Shown here: positions 22,557-31,488 of the stretch, piece by piece
Layout of the letters: the number at the start of each line of letters is the position of its first letter
How positions within the stretch are numbered: position 1 is the first letter of the stretch
Assembly (NCBI GenBank): GCA_963808125.1
Contig: CAWEEP010000048.1
Span: 1 to 37,866 of the forward strand
DNA from: CAWEEP01 sp963808125
GTDB lineage: Bacteria; Chloroflexota; Dormibacteria; Aeolococcales; Aeolococcaceae
Reading direction: 5' to 3'
Length of the DNA: 37,866 bases
Made by a program: the position numbers and the translations under genes
The notes under the pieces: generated by a model
Told to the model about the DNA's origin: nothing
The model's input: only the letters and a program-made list of their open reading frames with translations
Database searches by the model: none

Positions 22557-23570
22557 TCACCCCCGCGCGGAGGCGAGCGCGTCCTCGCGGTGGGGGCAGT
22601 CCTCGACGTCGTGGTGACAGTGGCAGCTCGGTGAGGTCTGAAGGAGGGCGAGCTCCCCACCCGGCAGCGAGAGGTGCGGCACGCCTGCGGGTGCCGACGT
22701 GCCGGGGCCGAGGACCTGGGACGCGAGCACGTAGACGACCCGGCCGTCGACGCGCGTCCAGGCCGGCATGTTGGGGACCCCGGCTCTGACCATGCGCTCG
22801 GCGGCGGTGGCGCTCTCCGCCTCGTCCAGGCGCCGGTGCCCGACCGAGGGCAGGTAGCTGCCCGCCTGCAGGTCCGGCTGGATGCCGGGAGCGTCGCCGA
22901 GGAGCGCCGCAACGGCGTCGCCGAGCAGGTCGAGACCGGCGGAGACGAGGCGCCGTGTCAGCGTGCCGGACGTGTCGCGCGGATCGATGGGAACCTCCGT
23001 CTGCGCCAGCACCGGCCCGGCGTCCACCTTCGCCACCGCCCGATGCAGGCTGATCCCCGTCGTCGGGGCTCCCTCGGCGATGGCCCAGTACACGGGCTCC
23101 GGTCCCCGGTACCGCGGCAGCAGCGACGGGTGGATGTTCATGAAGCCGTGCCGGGGGATGCGCAGGGTGGGGGAGTGGACGATCTGGTTGAAGCTGGCCA
23201 TGACCGCCGCGTCGGGTCGAAGCGCCGAGATGTCCAGCCGGCTGTGGTCGTCGTTGATCCGCCAGGTGCGGAGCAGGGGGACGCGCAGGTGATCGGCGAT
23301 CCGGCTCAGAGCGTTCTCACCGAGGATGGACGGATGGGCGCCCGGCGAGGTGACGATGCCGCACACGTGGACGTCGAGCCGCAGCAGCCCGAGGAGGAAG
23401 GCGAGCGAGTAATCGGACGGGAACCCGACGAAGAGGATGCGCGGACCGGTCGCGGTGATCGCCGGCTCCGAGGGGGGCGCCGGGAAGTCGCGGTCGGGGG
23501 CGAAGCTGAAGCTGCGCCGTGCCATCAGCTGGTAGCGGGCGCCGTCCAGATACGCGGAGGAAGTGGACAC
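22557..23570 (-). CDS. formyltransferase-family protein with a Cys/His-rich tail
   Basis: A 337-residue protein with a formyl-tetrahydrofolate-dependent transferase domain related to methionyl-tRNA and sugar N-formyltransferases. The catalytic Asn-His pair is in FMNIHPSLLPRYRGPEPVYW and the Asp in VAKVDAGPVLAQTEVPID; the N-terminal Rossmann part is RILFVGFPSDYSLAFLLG. After the core (about 45-240) a C-terminal part resembling the Fmt C-domain follows. It ends in an unusual SCHCHHDVEDCPH cluster (about 313-325) that could bind a metal. The first codon is GTG at 23570, 8 bases after TACGAT (leaderless); ATG at 23525 is an alternative. The true acceptor is unknown, so it is not named fmt. Confidence 0.8.
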   Translation of the reverse strand: MSTSSAYLDGARYQLMARRSFSFAPDRDFPAPPSEPAITATGPRILFVGFPSDYSLAFLLGLLRLDVHVCGIVTSPGAHPSILGENALSRIADHLRVPLLRTWRINDDHSRLDISALRPDAAVMASFNQIVHSPTLRIPRHGFMNIHPSLLPRYRGPEPVYWAIAEGAPTTGISLHRAVAKVDAGPVLAQTEVPIDPRDTSGTLTRRLVSAGLDLLGDAVAALLGDAPGIQPDLQAGSYLPSVGHRRLDEAESATAAERMVRAGVPNMPAWTRVDGRVVYVLASQVLGPGTSAPAGVPHLSLPGGELALLQTSPSCHCHHDVEDCPHREDALASARG

Positions 23571-23578
23571 CTGACTTC

Positions 23579-23584
23579 ATCGTA
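23579..23584 (-). promoter_or_regulatory. -10 element TACGAT before the formyltransferase gene
   Basis: On the minus strand TACGAT ends 8 bases before the GTG at 23570, without a Shine-Dalgarno sequence. It supports the longer start. Confidence 0.4.
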
Positions 23585-23636
23585 CCCGTGGTGATGGGTT
23601 CGGAAGCGTCCTGGTCGCTCCGGGGGCGGTCCGGGT

Positions 23637-24491
23637 TCAGCCCGGCAGGAGGCCATCGCGCCGCAGCCCGGCCATCGCCTCGGCCACCATCCCCGGCCGG
23701 GCGGCGAGGGGCACCGAGTCGACGGCGCGTTCGAGGTCGTCCGGGGTGAGGTCGGGAGCGGCCAGCATGGCGCGCAGGACGGCCCCGCGGAGCTGCCGCA
23801 TGCTGCCGGTGTAGCCGGGGCGCGCCCGTGGCGGCGCCGGCACCCCCGTCGCCAGGCGATGGCGTGAGGCGCAGACGGCGGCCAGCGGGCAGCGCTCGCA
23901 GTCGGCACGCCGGGAGCGGCAGAGCGTGGCGCCGACGTCGAAGAGCGCCAGGGTGTAGTCGCGCCGGGGCATGCCGTCGGGGCGGTGTTCGGCCAGCGCT
24001 CGGTCGAGGGCGGCGGGGGTCGCCGTCTCGGCACCCAGCCAGCAGCGGGCCGCCACACGACCCAGGTTGACGTCGCGCGCCGGTGCCCCGGGCTGGTCGA
24101 AGGCGAGGCAGAGCAGGGCGCGGGCGGTGTAGACGCCAACCCCGGGCAGGGCGCGGAGCCCCGCCTCGCCGGCCGGCCAGCCCGAGGCGGCGATGACACC
24201 CGCGCAGCGCCAGAGGGCGGCCGCCCGCCGCGGGTAGCCGAGGCCGTCCCACTCGCGCAGCACGTCCTCCAGGGGCGCGGCGGCGCAGGCGGCCGGGTCC
24301 GGCCACCGCTCCAGGAACCGGTTCCAGCGCGGCAGCACCCTCGCCACCGAGGTCTGCTGCAGCATGACCTCGCTGACCAGCACCGCCCAGGGGTCACGGG
24401 TCCCCCGCCAGGGGAGGTGATGGCGCCCGCTCTCCTCGTACCAGGCGGCGAGATCGCCGAGGCCGGTGGGGGTGGGAACCCCCACGGCCAC
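23637..24491 (-). CDS. mutY: A/G-specific adenine glycosylase
   Basis: Base-excision repair glycosylase removing adenine opposite 8-oxoguanine. Signatures: HHLPWRGTRDPWAVLVSEVM with the catalytic Glu, MLQQTSVARV, the helix-hairpin-helix LPGVGVYTARALLCLAF, the catalytic Asp in ARDVNLGRVAAR, and the [4Fe-4S] ligands CRSRRADC-ERC-PLAAVC (C-x6-C-x2-C-x5-C). The protein is about 284 residues, so the usual C-terminal MutT-like domain is short or absent, as in many actinobacterial-type MutY. GTG at 24491 gives the family N-terminus; ATG at 24533 is possible but would overlap the ribosome binding site of the divergent dehydrogenase gene. Confidence 0.9.
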   Translation of the reverse strand: MAVGVPTPTGLGDLAAWYEESGRHHLPWRGTRDPWAVLVSEVMLQQTSVARVLPRWNRFLERWPDPAACAAAPLEDVLREWDGLGYPRRAAALWRCAGVIAASGWPAGEAGLRALPGVGVYTARALLCLAFDQPGAPARDVNLGRVAARCWLGAETATPAALDRALAEHRPDGMPRRDYTLALFDVGATLCRSRRADCERCPLAAVCASRHRLATGVPAPPRARPGYTGSMRQLRGAVLRAMLAAPDLTPDDLERAVDSVPLAARPGMVAEAMAGLRRDGLLPG

Positions 24492-24545
24492 GTCCCGCGA
24501 CGGCTCCGATTTGCCACACTCAGTGGGCGACATTTGGAGGACATC

Positions 24546-25651
24546 ATGGCTCGGCACACCGTCACCCTCATCCCCGGCGATGGAATCGGCTACGAGGTCA
24601 GCGAGGCCGCCCGCCGGGTGATCGACGCGTCCGGCGCGGGGATCGAGTGGGAGGTCCACGACGCCGGCCTCGACGTCGTCGAGCGCTACGGCGAGCCCAT
24701 GCCCCCCCACGTCCTGGAGTCGGTCCGGCGGAACAAGGTGGCCATCAAGGGCCCCCTGACCACACCCATCGGCAAGGGCATCCGCAGCGTCAACGTGGCG
24801 CTGCGCAAGGAGCTCGACCTCTACGCCCTGGTCCGGCCCTGCAAGTCGTACCCCGGCGTGCGCAGCCGCTATCACGACATCGACCTGGTCATCATCCGCG
24901 AGAACACCGAGGACCTCTACGCCGGCATCGAGTTCCAGGAGGGGGAGCCGGAGACGCTCAAGCTGATCGAGGACATCCACGAGCTCGGCGGACAGATCAT
25001 CCGGCCGACTCCGGCATCAGCATCAAACCCATCTCGGTCTTCGGCACCCGGAGAGTGTTCCGCTTCGCCTTCAACTGGGCGAAGGCGAACGGGCGGCACA
25101 AGATCACCGCCGTGCACAAGGCCAACATCATGAAGTTCACCGACGGGCTCTGGCTCCGCGTCGCCCAGGAGGTGGCCGAAGAGTTCCCCGAGGTGGAGTT
25201 CGAGGACCGGATCGTCGACAACATGTCGATGCAGCTGGTGCAGAAGCCCGAGCTGTACGACGTCATGGTCATGCCCAACCTGTACGGCGACATCCTCAGC
25301 GATCTCTGCGCCGGCCTCATCGGCGGCCTCGGCCTCGCCCCCGGGGCCAACATGGGCGACGGCATCGCCGTCTTCGAGGCCACCCACGGATCGGCGCCGC
25401 GTTACGCCGGCAAGAACGTGGCCAACCCCATGGCGATGATGTTCAGCGGCGTCCTCATGCTCCGCCACCTCGGCGAGACCGAGGCCGCGCAGCGCCTCGA
25501 GGGAGCCCTGGCGGCAGTCATCGCCCGTGGAGAATCCGTCACCTATGACATGAAGCCGAGCCGCGACGATCCCACCGCGGTGGGCACGTCCCAGGTGGCG
25601 GACGCGGTCATCGCCGAGATCCAGAGGGGCGGCGTCCCGGTCGGGGCATAG
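24546..25651 (+). CDS. isocitrate/isopropylmalate dehydrogenase family, one-base frameshift
   Basis: NAD(P)-dependent beta-decarboxylating dehydrogenase, most like NAD-dependent isocitrate dehydrogenase. The first frame gives VTLIPGDGIGYEVSEA, AIKGPLTTPIGKGIRSVNVA, LRKELDLYALVRPCKS and DLVIIRENTEDLYAGIEF. The second gives DSGISIKPISVFGTRRVFRF, KITAVHKANIMKFTDGLW, MVMPNLYGDILSDLCAGLIG and ATHGSAPRYAGKNVANPMAM. They meet at 25001-25010 (ccggccgact), where one added base gives RPDSGISIKP; the whole would be about 368 residues. All catalytic regions are present, so a sequencing deletion is likely. The ATG at 24546 has GGAGGA at 24536-24541. It is divergent from mutY. Confidence 0.85.
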
Positions 25652-25673
25652 GCGGACGGAGTCGCGGCAGTTG

Positions 25674-26420
25674 ATGGCTGACGAGGTCGGGCAGCGCCTC
25701 CACGTCCAGCGGGCGGTCCCGTACGGATGCGACAAGCAGCTGGACATCTACGCTCCGAACGGCTCCGTCCCGGCGTCGGCAGCACTGCTGCTGTGGCACG
25801 GCACGGGGTGCGACGAGCGTGACGTCCTCGAACCGCTCGCGCGCGCCACCGCAGCGTTCGGAGTCACGGTGTACGTGCCGGACTGGCGTTCGGACGCGGC
25901 GGACCGCGGACGCGCCCACCTTCTCGCCTCGTTCACCTTCTTCATCGAACACGCGGTCGACATCGGCGCCGATCCCGGCCGTCTCGCACTCGCAGGTTGG
26001 TCGCGCGGCGGCACCGAGGCCGCCGCCATCGCGTTGAGCCCTCCGGTGGTCGCCGGCTGGCGCCCGTCCGAGGTCATTTGCATCAGCGGATCGTTCCGCG
26101 AAGCGGCGGCGATGACGGGCAGGCCTCCGCTTGACGACGCCCAGGGCGGGACCGTCTCGCCTGTGCCCGTCTGGCTCTTGCACGGAATCCGGGATACGAC
26201 CGTGCCCGTCGAGCAGTCACGCCGTCTGGCTGCACTCCTCGGGCAGCGGGGCTGGCCTGTCCATCTGGAGGAGACCGACACCGGGCACGCCGGGGTGGTC
26301 ATGACCGACTACGATCCCGCGCTCGGCCGCTGCCGGCCGGCGACGGCAGATCACGCCATCGGGGCCGGTCATCGAACTGCCGAGGTCCTCGCGCTGGCGG
26401 CGCTGGGTGGCGGCGGCTAA
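25674..26420 (+). CDS. alpha/beta hydrolase
   Basis: A 248-residue alpha/beta-hydrolase-fold protein. The nucleophile elbow is LALAGWSRGGTEAAA (Ser of GWSRG, about 105), the oxyanion region LLLWHGTGCDERDVL, the acid in LHGIRDTTVPVEQSR, and the histidine in ETDTGHAGVVM. No signal peptide, so cytoplasmic. It resembles dienelactone-hydrolase or esterase-like members, but the substrate is unknown. It starts 22 bases after the dehydrogenase stop, possibly co-transcribed; ATG at 25674 is preceded by an in-frame TTG that could also serve. Intact. Confidence 0.8.
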   Translation: MADEVGQRLHVQRAVPYGCDKQLDIYAPNGSVPASAALLLWHGTGCDERDVLEPLARATAAFGVTVYVPDWRSDAADRGRAHLLASFTFFIEHAVDIGADPGRLALAGWSRGGTEAAAIALSPPVVAGWRPSEVICISGSFREAAAMTGRPPLDDAQGGTVSPVPVWLLHGIRDTTVPVEQSRRLAALLGQRGWPVHLEETDTGHAGVVMTDYDPALGRCRPATADHAIGAGHRTAEVLALAALGGGG

Positions 26421-26965
26421 TCCAGCCCGGCTGATCTAGCTTCCGGTATGGCCTTGGCGAGAATCTCGTCGGAGGCGCCCATGACGGAGTTGGAGAACCT
26501 GGCGGGCGACGAGCTCGTCGCGCGGGCTTGCCGTTGCAGCTCTCGACACACGGGTGACGCCGAGCACGAGGTCAGCGTCGCCGTAGGTACCTCGCGGCCT
26601 GCATGCCTCCCAGCCCGATGGCAAGTTCCGGGATCCCCAAGGCCACCCGGGAGAGGCCCTGGGGATCTGAGTGGTGGGCGAACAAAGAAAGGAGAGCGAA
26701 GATCAGTTCTGAGGCGCCCGCGTACACCACGTCCCTGGACACCAACCTTCAGCGGATACGGGGTACACATCTCCCATGTCATCTCATTGCCACGGGTGTC
26801 CGGCAAACCCCCAGAGTCTGGGCCTGAACCGCCGGCTCGGGCCCGGGGTGGTCGCGGGGGTGCCCGTCGGCGCATCCCGGGTGGTGGAACCGTCATCGCC
26901 GAGATCCAGACGGACGGTGTCCAGGTCGGGAGGTTGGCGCCCGGCCGGGGAGCCGGCCTCCGGTA
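26421..26965. other. 545-base gap with a remnant of a dehydrogenase tail
   Basis: No confident gene. An ORF from ATG 26448, behind TAGCTT, is open but not protein-like beyond about 60 residues. Near its right end, 26866-26930 resembles the 3' end of the dehydrogenase gene above (25580-25645), including 18 identical bases in a row (gtcatcgccgagatccag). The stretch is probably decayed DNA. Confidence 0.4.
26866..26930 (+). pseudogene. duplicated C-terminal fragment of an isocitrate dehydrogenase-like gene
   Basis: This stretch aligns with 25580-25645 with about one gap and a handful of changes, encoding VIAEIQTDGVQVG against VIAEIQRGGVPVG in the intact copy. No upstream part of such a gene is visible, so only the tail survives. 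It marks an old partial duplication or replaced paralogue. Confidence 0.55.
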
Positions 26966-27685
26966 TCAGTTGGCGAAGTCCTCGGTCAGCCACAGCCAGC
27001 CGTGGGCGGGGTCGAAGACGACGTCCACGCCCACCATGGTCCCCTGGGTGGTGAGGATGTTGAGCCGGTGGTCGTCGTTGGGGGGCGTCTCATCGAACAT
27101 CAGGAACTCGACGGCGAGGGCGCCGTCGGTTGACTGCTCGGAGTAGTCGCCGATGTTCTCGGCGCACCAGGTCCAGGCGACGCCGTGCGCTGTGATGCGC
27201 GAGCTGAAAGCGGCCTCACCGGGGAGCTGATGGGAGAGCTGGTCGGCGCCGGCCATGGCCAGATTGTGGGCATGGGCGCTCTGGGCCAGGCCGTCGCTCC
27301 AGCTGAGGGCGGGAAGGCCCTGCTGGCCGCGCTCCTGGTTGATGGCCTGGAACACCGCCTCGGCCGCGCCGGACGATGACGTAAGCACGGACTGGGCGGG
27401 GGGAGGCGAGGGCGCCGGAGCCGCCGCCGGGTTTGTCGTCGGCGTGGGCATGGGTGTGGGCATCGCTGGAGTTGGGGTGGGCGCCGGGGTTGGCGTTTGC
27501 AGGGCAGGGATCGAGTTCAGGCTGGGGACCGCGACCAGGGGGAAACGCAGTTCCCCGTTCGCCGCGCTCGGGGGATCGGCACGGCTGGCATTGCCGGACG
27601 CTCCGGTGAGGCGGAGAACGCCCACGGTGAGGACGGCGGTCACCATCAAGGCGGTGAGCGCCGCGATGCGATGGCGGCGGGTCAT
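26966..27685 (-). CDS. secreted CAP (SCP/PR-1) domain protein
   Basis: A 239-residue exported protein: a short basic start, one hydrophobic segment (about 8-25, signal peptide or anchor), a Pro/Thr-rich linker (about 60-95; PTPAPTPTPAMPTPMPTPT), and a CAP domain (about 110-239). CAP signatures are FQAINQERGQQGLPALSWSD, AQSAHAHNLAMAG, the WCAENIGDY stretch with the EN motif, and DDHRLNILTTQ. The domain occurs in secreted bacterial proteins of mostly unknown role. The last part ends WLWLTEDFAN, typical of CAP strands. ATG at 27685 has a GGAGG site 5 bases upstream. It faces the alpha/beta hydrolase tail to tail. Confidence 0.85.
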   Translation of the reverse strand: MTRRHRIAALTALMVTAVLTVGVLRLTGASGNASRADPPSAANGELRFPLVAVPSLNSIPALQTPTPAPTPTPAMPTPMPTPTTNPAAAPAPSPPPAQSVLTSSSGAAEAVFQAINQERGQQGLPALSWSDGLAQSAHAHNLAMAGADQLSHQLPGEAAFSSRITAHGVAWTWCAENIGDYSEQSTDGALAVEFLMFDETPPNDDHRLNILTTQGTMVGVDVVFDPAHGWLWLTEDFAN

Positions 27686-27808
27686 CTCTCCTCCCGTCGT
27701 CGAAGGCGGTCGTCCCCGGCGGAGAGCTTGCACTACCGGCGTGCCGCCGTGACGTCGCGGGACGTGCGAGAGGCGGGCCGCCCCGGTGTGGAGGTCGGGG
27801 GCGCTGCG

Positions 27809-27814
27809 TATGCT
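27809..27814 (+). promoter_or_regulatory. -10 element TATGCT of a leaderless promoter
   Basis: TATGCT ends 6 bases before the ATG at 27821, without a ribosome binding site. Confidence 0.45.
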
Positions 27815-27820
27815 GGCGCC

Positions 27821-28066
27821 ATGGGAGCTCGCGGCGGCGGCCGATCCTCGCTCTATTCGGTGGCCTCGACCAGCGTCGTCGCGGTGCTGGTGATCGCCGA
27901 CTACTTCATCGCCAGGGCGATCAACCACGATGGGAAGGACTACGACGCCGGCACGCTCGCCAAGCTGGCCCTCCTTCTCGTCGTCTCGTGTTCGATCGGC
28001 TTCGCAGTCCTGCGCCTGCTGCGCCCCCTGCGTCCCCGGCGGGCGGGACAGGGCCGCCGGCGGTAG
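27821..28066 (+). CDS. small two-helix membrane protein
   Basis: An 81-residue protein with two hydrophobic helices (about 13-33 and 45-66) separated by a short polar loop containing NHDGKDYD, and a strongly basic end (RPLRPRRAGQGRRR). No family is recognised. The ATG follows TATGCT by 6 bases. It is divergent from the CAP gene and upstream of the VIT-family gene. Confidence 0.5.
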   Translation: MGARGGGRSSLYSVASTSVVAVLVIADYFIARAINHDGKDYDAGTLAKLALLLVVSCSIGFAVLRLLRPLRPRRAGQGRRR

Positions 28067-28176
28067 GGGGTCGCGACATCGGTCCCCACGGCACCGGGGG
28101 GGACGTGGCCGAGGACGGCGGCGCTGCCCCAGAATGGGGGGCCGCACCGCCAGCAACAGGGAGGTCCGTCCCTCAC

Positions 28177-28929
28177 ATGGTCGAGCCAGTCGCGGATCCG
28201 CCAGGGCATGCCCATCGGGGCAGCCCGGATCCTCCGCGCGAGCATCATCGGGACATCCAGGGCGGCGCCGCGCGCGCCGCGGTCTTCGGCGTCAGCGACG
28301 GGCTCATCACCAATGTCTCCCTGATCCTTGGCGTCGTCGGCGCCAACCCGTCAGCCGGCATCGTCCGGCTGGTGGGCCTGGCCGGCCTAGCCGCCGGCGC
28401 CTTCTCCATGGCGGCAGGGGAGTACGTGTCGATGAGCGCCCAATCGGAGCTCATCCACCGCGAGCTCGCCGTCGAGAAGGAGGAGCTCCGCCGCCATCCC
28501 GGCAGGGAGATGCGCGAGCTGGTCTCCGTCTACATGCGGCGCGGGGTGCCGAGGGAGACCGCCGAGGCCGTCACCGAGGCGCTGATGAAGGACCCGGAGG
28601 TTGCCCTCGAGGTGCACAGCCGTGAGGAGCTCGGGGTGGACCCGGCGCGGACCGGCTCCCCGGTCGCCGCGGCGCTCTCCTCCTTCGCCAGCTTTGCCGT
28701 GGGGGCCCTGCTACCCCTTCTGCCGTGGTTCTTCGTGACGGGGATCGCGGCCGTGGTGTCGTCGATCGTGCTGGGGGCCCTGGGCTGCGTCGTGGTCGGC
28801 GCGGGCGTCGCCTATTTCGCCGAGCGGCCCTACCCGCGCACCGTCCTGCGCCAGCTGGTGATCGCCGCGGCCGCCGCGGCCGCGACCTTCGCCGTGGGCC
28901 GGCTGGTGGGAGGCATCACCGCCGTCTGA
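28177..28929 (+). CDS. VIT1/CCC1-family membrane transporter
   Basis: A 250-residue membrane protein of the vacuolar iron transporter/CCC1 family, which moves Fe2+ or Mn2+ (in bacteria usually for detoxification or storage). Signatures: FGVSDGLITNVSLILGVVGA (about 38-57), GAFSMAAGEYVSMSAQSEL (about 76-94), the cytosolic helical insert with many Glu (ELAVEKEELRRHPGREMREL), then GALLPLLPWFF and further helices to the C-terminus. A His-rich N-terminus (HAHRG, REHH) may contact metal. The ATG at 28177 was chosen over upstream open frame; AGGGAGG lies about 12 bases before it. Intact. Confidence 0.88.
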   Translation: MVEPVADPPGHAHRGSPDPPREHHRDIQGGAARAAVFGVSDGLITNVSLILGVVGANPSAGIVRLVGLAGLAAGAFSMAAGEYVSMSAQSELIHRELAVEKEELRRHPGREMRELVSVYMRRGVPRETAEAVTEALMKDPEVALEVHSREELGVDPARTGSPVAAALSSFASFAVGALLPLLPWFFVTGIAAVVSSIVLGALGCVVVGAGVAYFAERPYPRTVLRQLVIAAAAAAATFAVGRLVGGITAV

Positions 28930-28950
28930 GCCCGCGAGGGCGCGACCCCA

Positions 28951-28979
28951 TTGCGGTCCGAACGGTTGTTCGGTAAGCT
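28951..28979 (+). promoter_or_regulatory. mrfA promoter (TTGCGG-17-TAAGCT)
   Basis: TTGCGG (28951-28956) and TAAGCT (28974-28979) are 17 bases apart, and TAAGCT ends 8 bases before the ATG. It is the clearest two-box leaderless promoter among the genes in the window. Confidence 0.5.
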
Positions 28980-28987
28980 GGCGGACC

Positions 28988-31488
28988 ATGACCCCGGTCG
29001 CCGCGCCCACCACCGCCGAGCGCATTGCTGAGTTGCGCAGCCAGCCCTGGGTGGTGGAGCGCCTCGCTCACGAGGTGACGCTGCCGGGTCAGTCGGGGGA
29101 TTACCGCTCCTGGCCGGAGCGGCTGCACCCCGAGCTGGTGGCGGCGCTGCGGGCGCAGGGGCTGGAGCGCGCTTACTCCCACCAGGCCGACGCGATCGAG
29201 GCGGCGCTCTCCGGGCGCGACTGCGTCCTGGTCACCCCCACGGCCAGCGGCAAGACGCTGGGTTTCGTTCTTCCGGTGCTCGACGCCTGGCTGCGCGACC
29301 CCGGCAGCCGGGCCCTGTGGCTCTTCCCCACCAAGGCGCTCGCCCAGGATCAGCTCGCCGGCCTCCAGGAGCTGGTGCGCCACCTCCCCGAGGCGCGGCG
29401 GGACCTGATCCGCGCCTCCACCTTCGACGGGGACACTCCCACCGGGCTTCGCCGCGCCATCCGCCAGGACGGCCACATCGTGGTGACCAACCCGGACATG
29501 CTGCACAGCGGCATCCTGCCCAATCACACGGGGTGGGTCCGGCTCCTCCAGTCGCTGCGCTACATCGTCATCGACGAGCTGCACGCCTACCGCGGCCTCT
29601 TCGGCTCGCATCTCGCCAACGTGTTGCGGCGGCTGATCCGTCTCTGCCACTTCTACGGCAGCAACCCCACGGTGATCTGCTGCTCGGCCACCATCGCGAA
29701 CCCCGGGAGCTGGCGGAACGGCTGCTGGAGCGGCCGGTCGTGGTCATCGACCGCAGTGGCGCCCCCCGTGCCGAGCGGCACCTGTGGTTCTGGGAGCCTC
29801 CGCTCGTCAACGGCGCCCTTGGCGTCCGGCGCTCCGCCGTGCTCGAGGCGAGGCGCCTCATCGCCGAGCTGCTCCGCCTCGACCTGCAGACCATCGGCTT
29901 CTGCCGCAGCCGGAGCGGCGTCGAGATCCTCCTCAGCTACCTCCAGCAGCTCAACGCCGCCGGCCCCGGCGGCGAGGCGCGGGTGCGCGGCTACCGGGGC
30001 GGCTACCTCCCCCTGGAGCGGCGTGCCATCGAGGCCGGTCTGCGCGGCGGGAGTGTGCGCGGCGTCATCGCCACCAACGCCCTGGAACTGGGCATCGACG
30101 TCGGCGGCCTGGACGCCAGCGTCCTGGTCGGCTATCCGGGGACCCTGGCGAGCACGTGGCAGCAGCTGGGCCGGGCGGGCCGGCGCGACTCCGCGTCGCT
30201 CGGCGTCTTCATCGCCTCCGACTCGCCGCTCGACCAGTTTCTGCTGCGCAACCCCGAGTACCTGCTGGAGACGCCCCCGGAGCGAGGTCTCATCGACCCG
30301 GACAACCTGCTGGTGCTCGGCTCGCACCTGCAGGCCGCCGCTTTCGAGCTGGCCTTCGACCGCGGCGAGTCCTTCGGAAGGGCCGGGACCGAGCTGACCG
30401 GCTCCCTCCTCGAGTGCTTCGCCGAGGACGGCCTGCTGCACCGGACGGGGAGCCGCTACCACTGGAGCGCCGACGCCTTCCCCGCCGAGGCGATCTCGCT
30501 GCGGCGTGCCGCCGCCGGCAACGTGCTGATCATCGACACCTCGAGCGATCCCGGCGGACCCGGGCAGGGGCCCCAGGGGCCGTGGACGGGCACCGGCGGC
30601 GGGCGCCCGGGAAGCCACGGGACTGTCATCGGCGAGGTCGACCAGTTCTCCGCGCCGGTCTTGGTCCACGACGACGCCGTCTACCTCCACCAGGGGCGGC
30701 AGTACCACGTCGAGCGTCTCGACTGGGAGGAGAAGCGGGCCTACGTCCATCCCGTGTCGGTCGACTACTACACCCTGGCCGAGACGCGCCAGACGGTCCG
30801 CATCCTGGAGCGCCAGGCGGGGCCGGAGGGGGAGCGGGTGCGGCGGAGCCACGGGGAGGTGCGCGTCACGCGGCTGGCCACGATGTACAAGAAGGTGCGC
30901 TTTCTCACCCATGAGAACGTCGGGGCCGGCCCCATCCATCTGCCCGAACAGGACCTGCATACGACGGCCGTGTGGGCGGCGTTCAGCCCGTCCAGCCTGA
31001 CGGGCGTGACCGCGGGCGAGCTGGAGACGGGGCTGCTCGGGGCATCGCGGGCGCTGCATGCCGCCGCCTGTCTTCTCTGCATGTGTGATCCGCGCGACCT
31101 CGGTGCCCACGTCGAGGTGCGCACCCAGGCCAGCCCCCGTGGAGGGGGCCCCGCCATGCCGGCACTCGGGCCACCGCCGCTCACCGAGCCGAAGGAGTTC
31201 GCCGCCGGGTGGCGTCCGGCGCAGGCGGGGGCGGGCGGGCCCGCGTCGGGAGGGGAGGAGCCGGGCGAGACGGGGTGGCCCGCCGTCTACCTCTACGATG
31301 CCGTCCCCGCCGGGGTCGGCTTCGCGGAGGCGTGTTTCGAGCGCTTCGCGGCCCTGGTGGGTTCGGCGATCAGCCTGGTCGACGGCTGCGGCTGCGATGG
31401 CGGCTGCCCCTCGTGCGTCGGGCCGCCGCCACCGGGGCAGGATGCCCGGGCGGCAGCGCTCCGTCTCCTGCGCCTGGCGCTCCCTTGA
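28988..31488 (+). CDS. mrfA: MrfA-type DNA helicase (DEAD/DEAH with DUF1998), one-base frameshift
   Basis: A superfamily 2 helicase of the YprA/MrfA type, which in Bacillus subtilis acts with MrfB in repair of mitomycin C damage. Motifs: Walker A VLVTPTASGKTLGF, LFPTKALAQDQLAGLQ, IVIDELHAYRG, CCSATIANP, ATNALELGIDVGGLD, and QLGRAGRRDSASLGVFIAS. The C-terminal DUF1998 part ends in a four-Cys cluster CGCDGGCPSC expected to bind zinc. The frames change at a CCCC run (29701-29704); one extra C gives ANPRELAERLLERPVVVI and a continuous protein of about 833 residues. Everything else is intact, so a sequencing deletion is likely. Its stop overlaps the next ATG (TGATG), coupling the pair. Confidence 0.88.

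Noticed and set aside
26448..26700. Gene starting at ATG 26448 behind a TAGCTT element
   Set aside because: The promoter-like spacing fits, but the translation soon becomes Arg/Pro-rich filler and it overlaps the remnant region, so it was not called.
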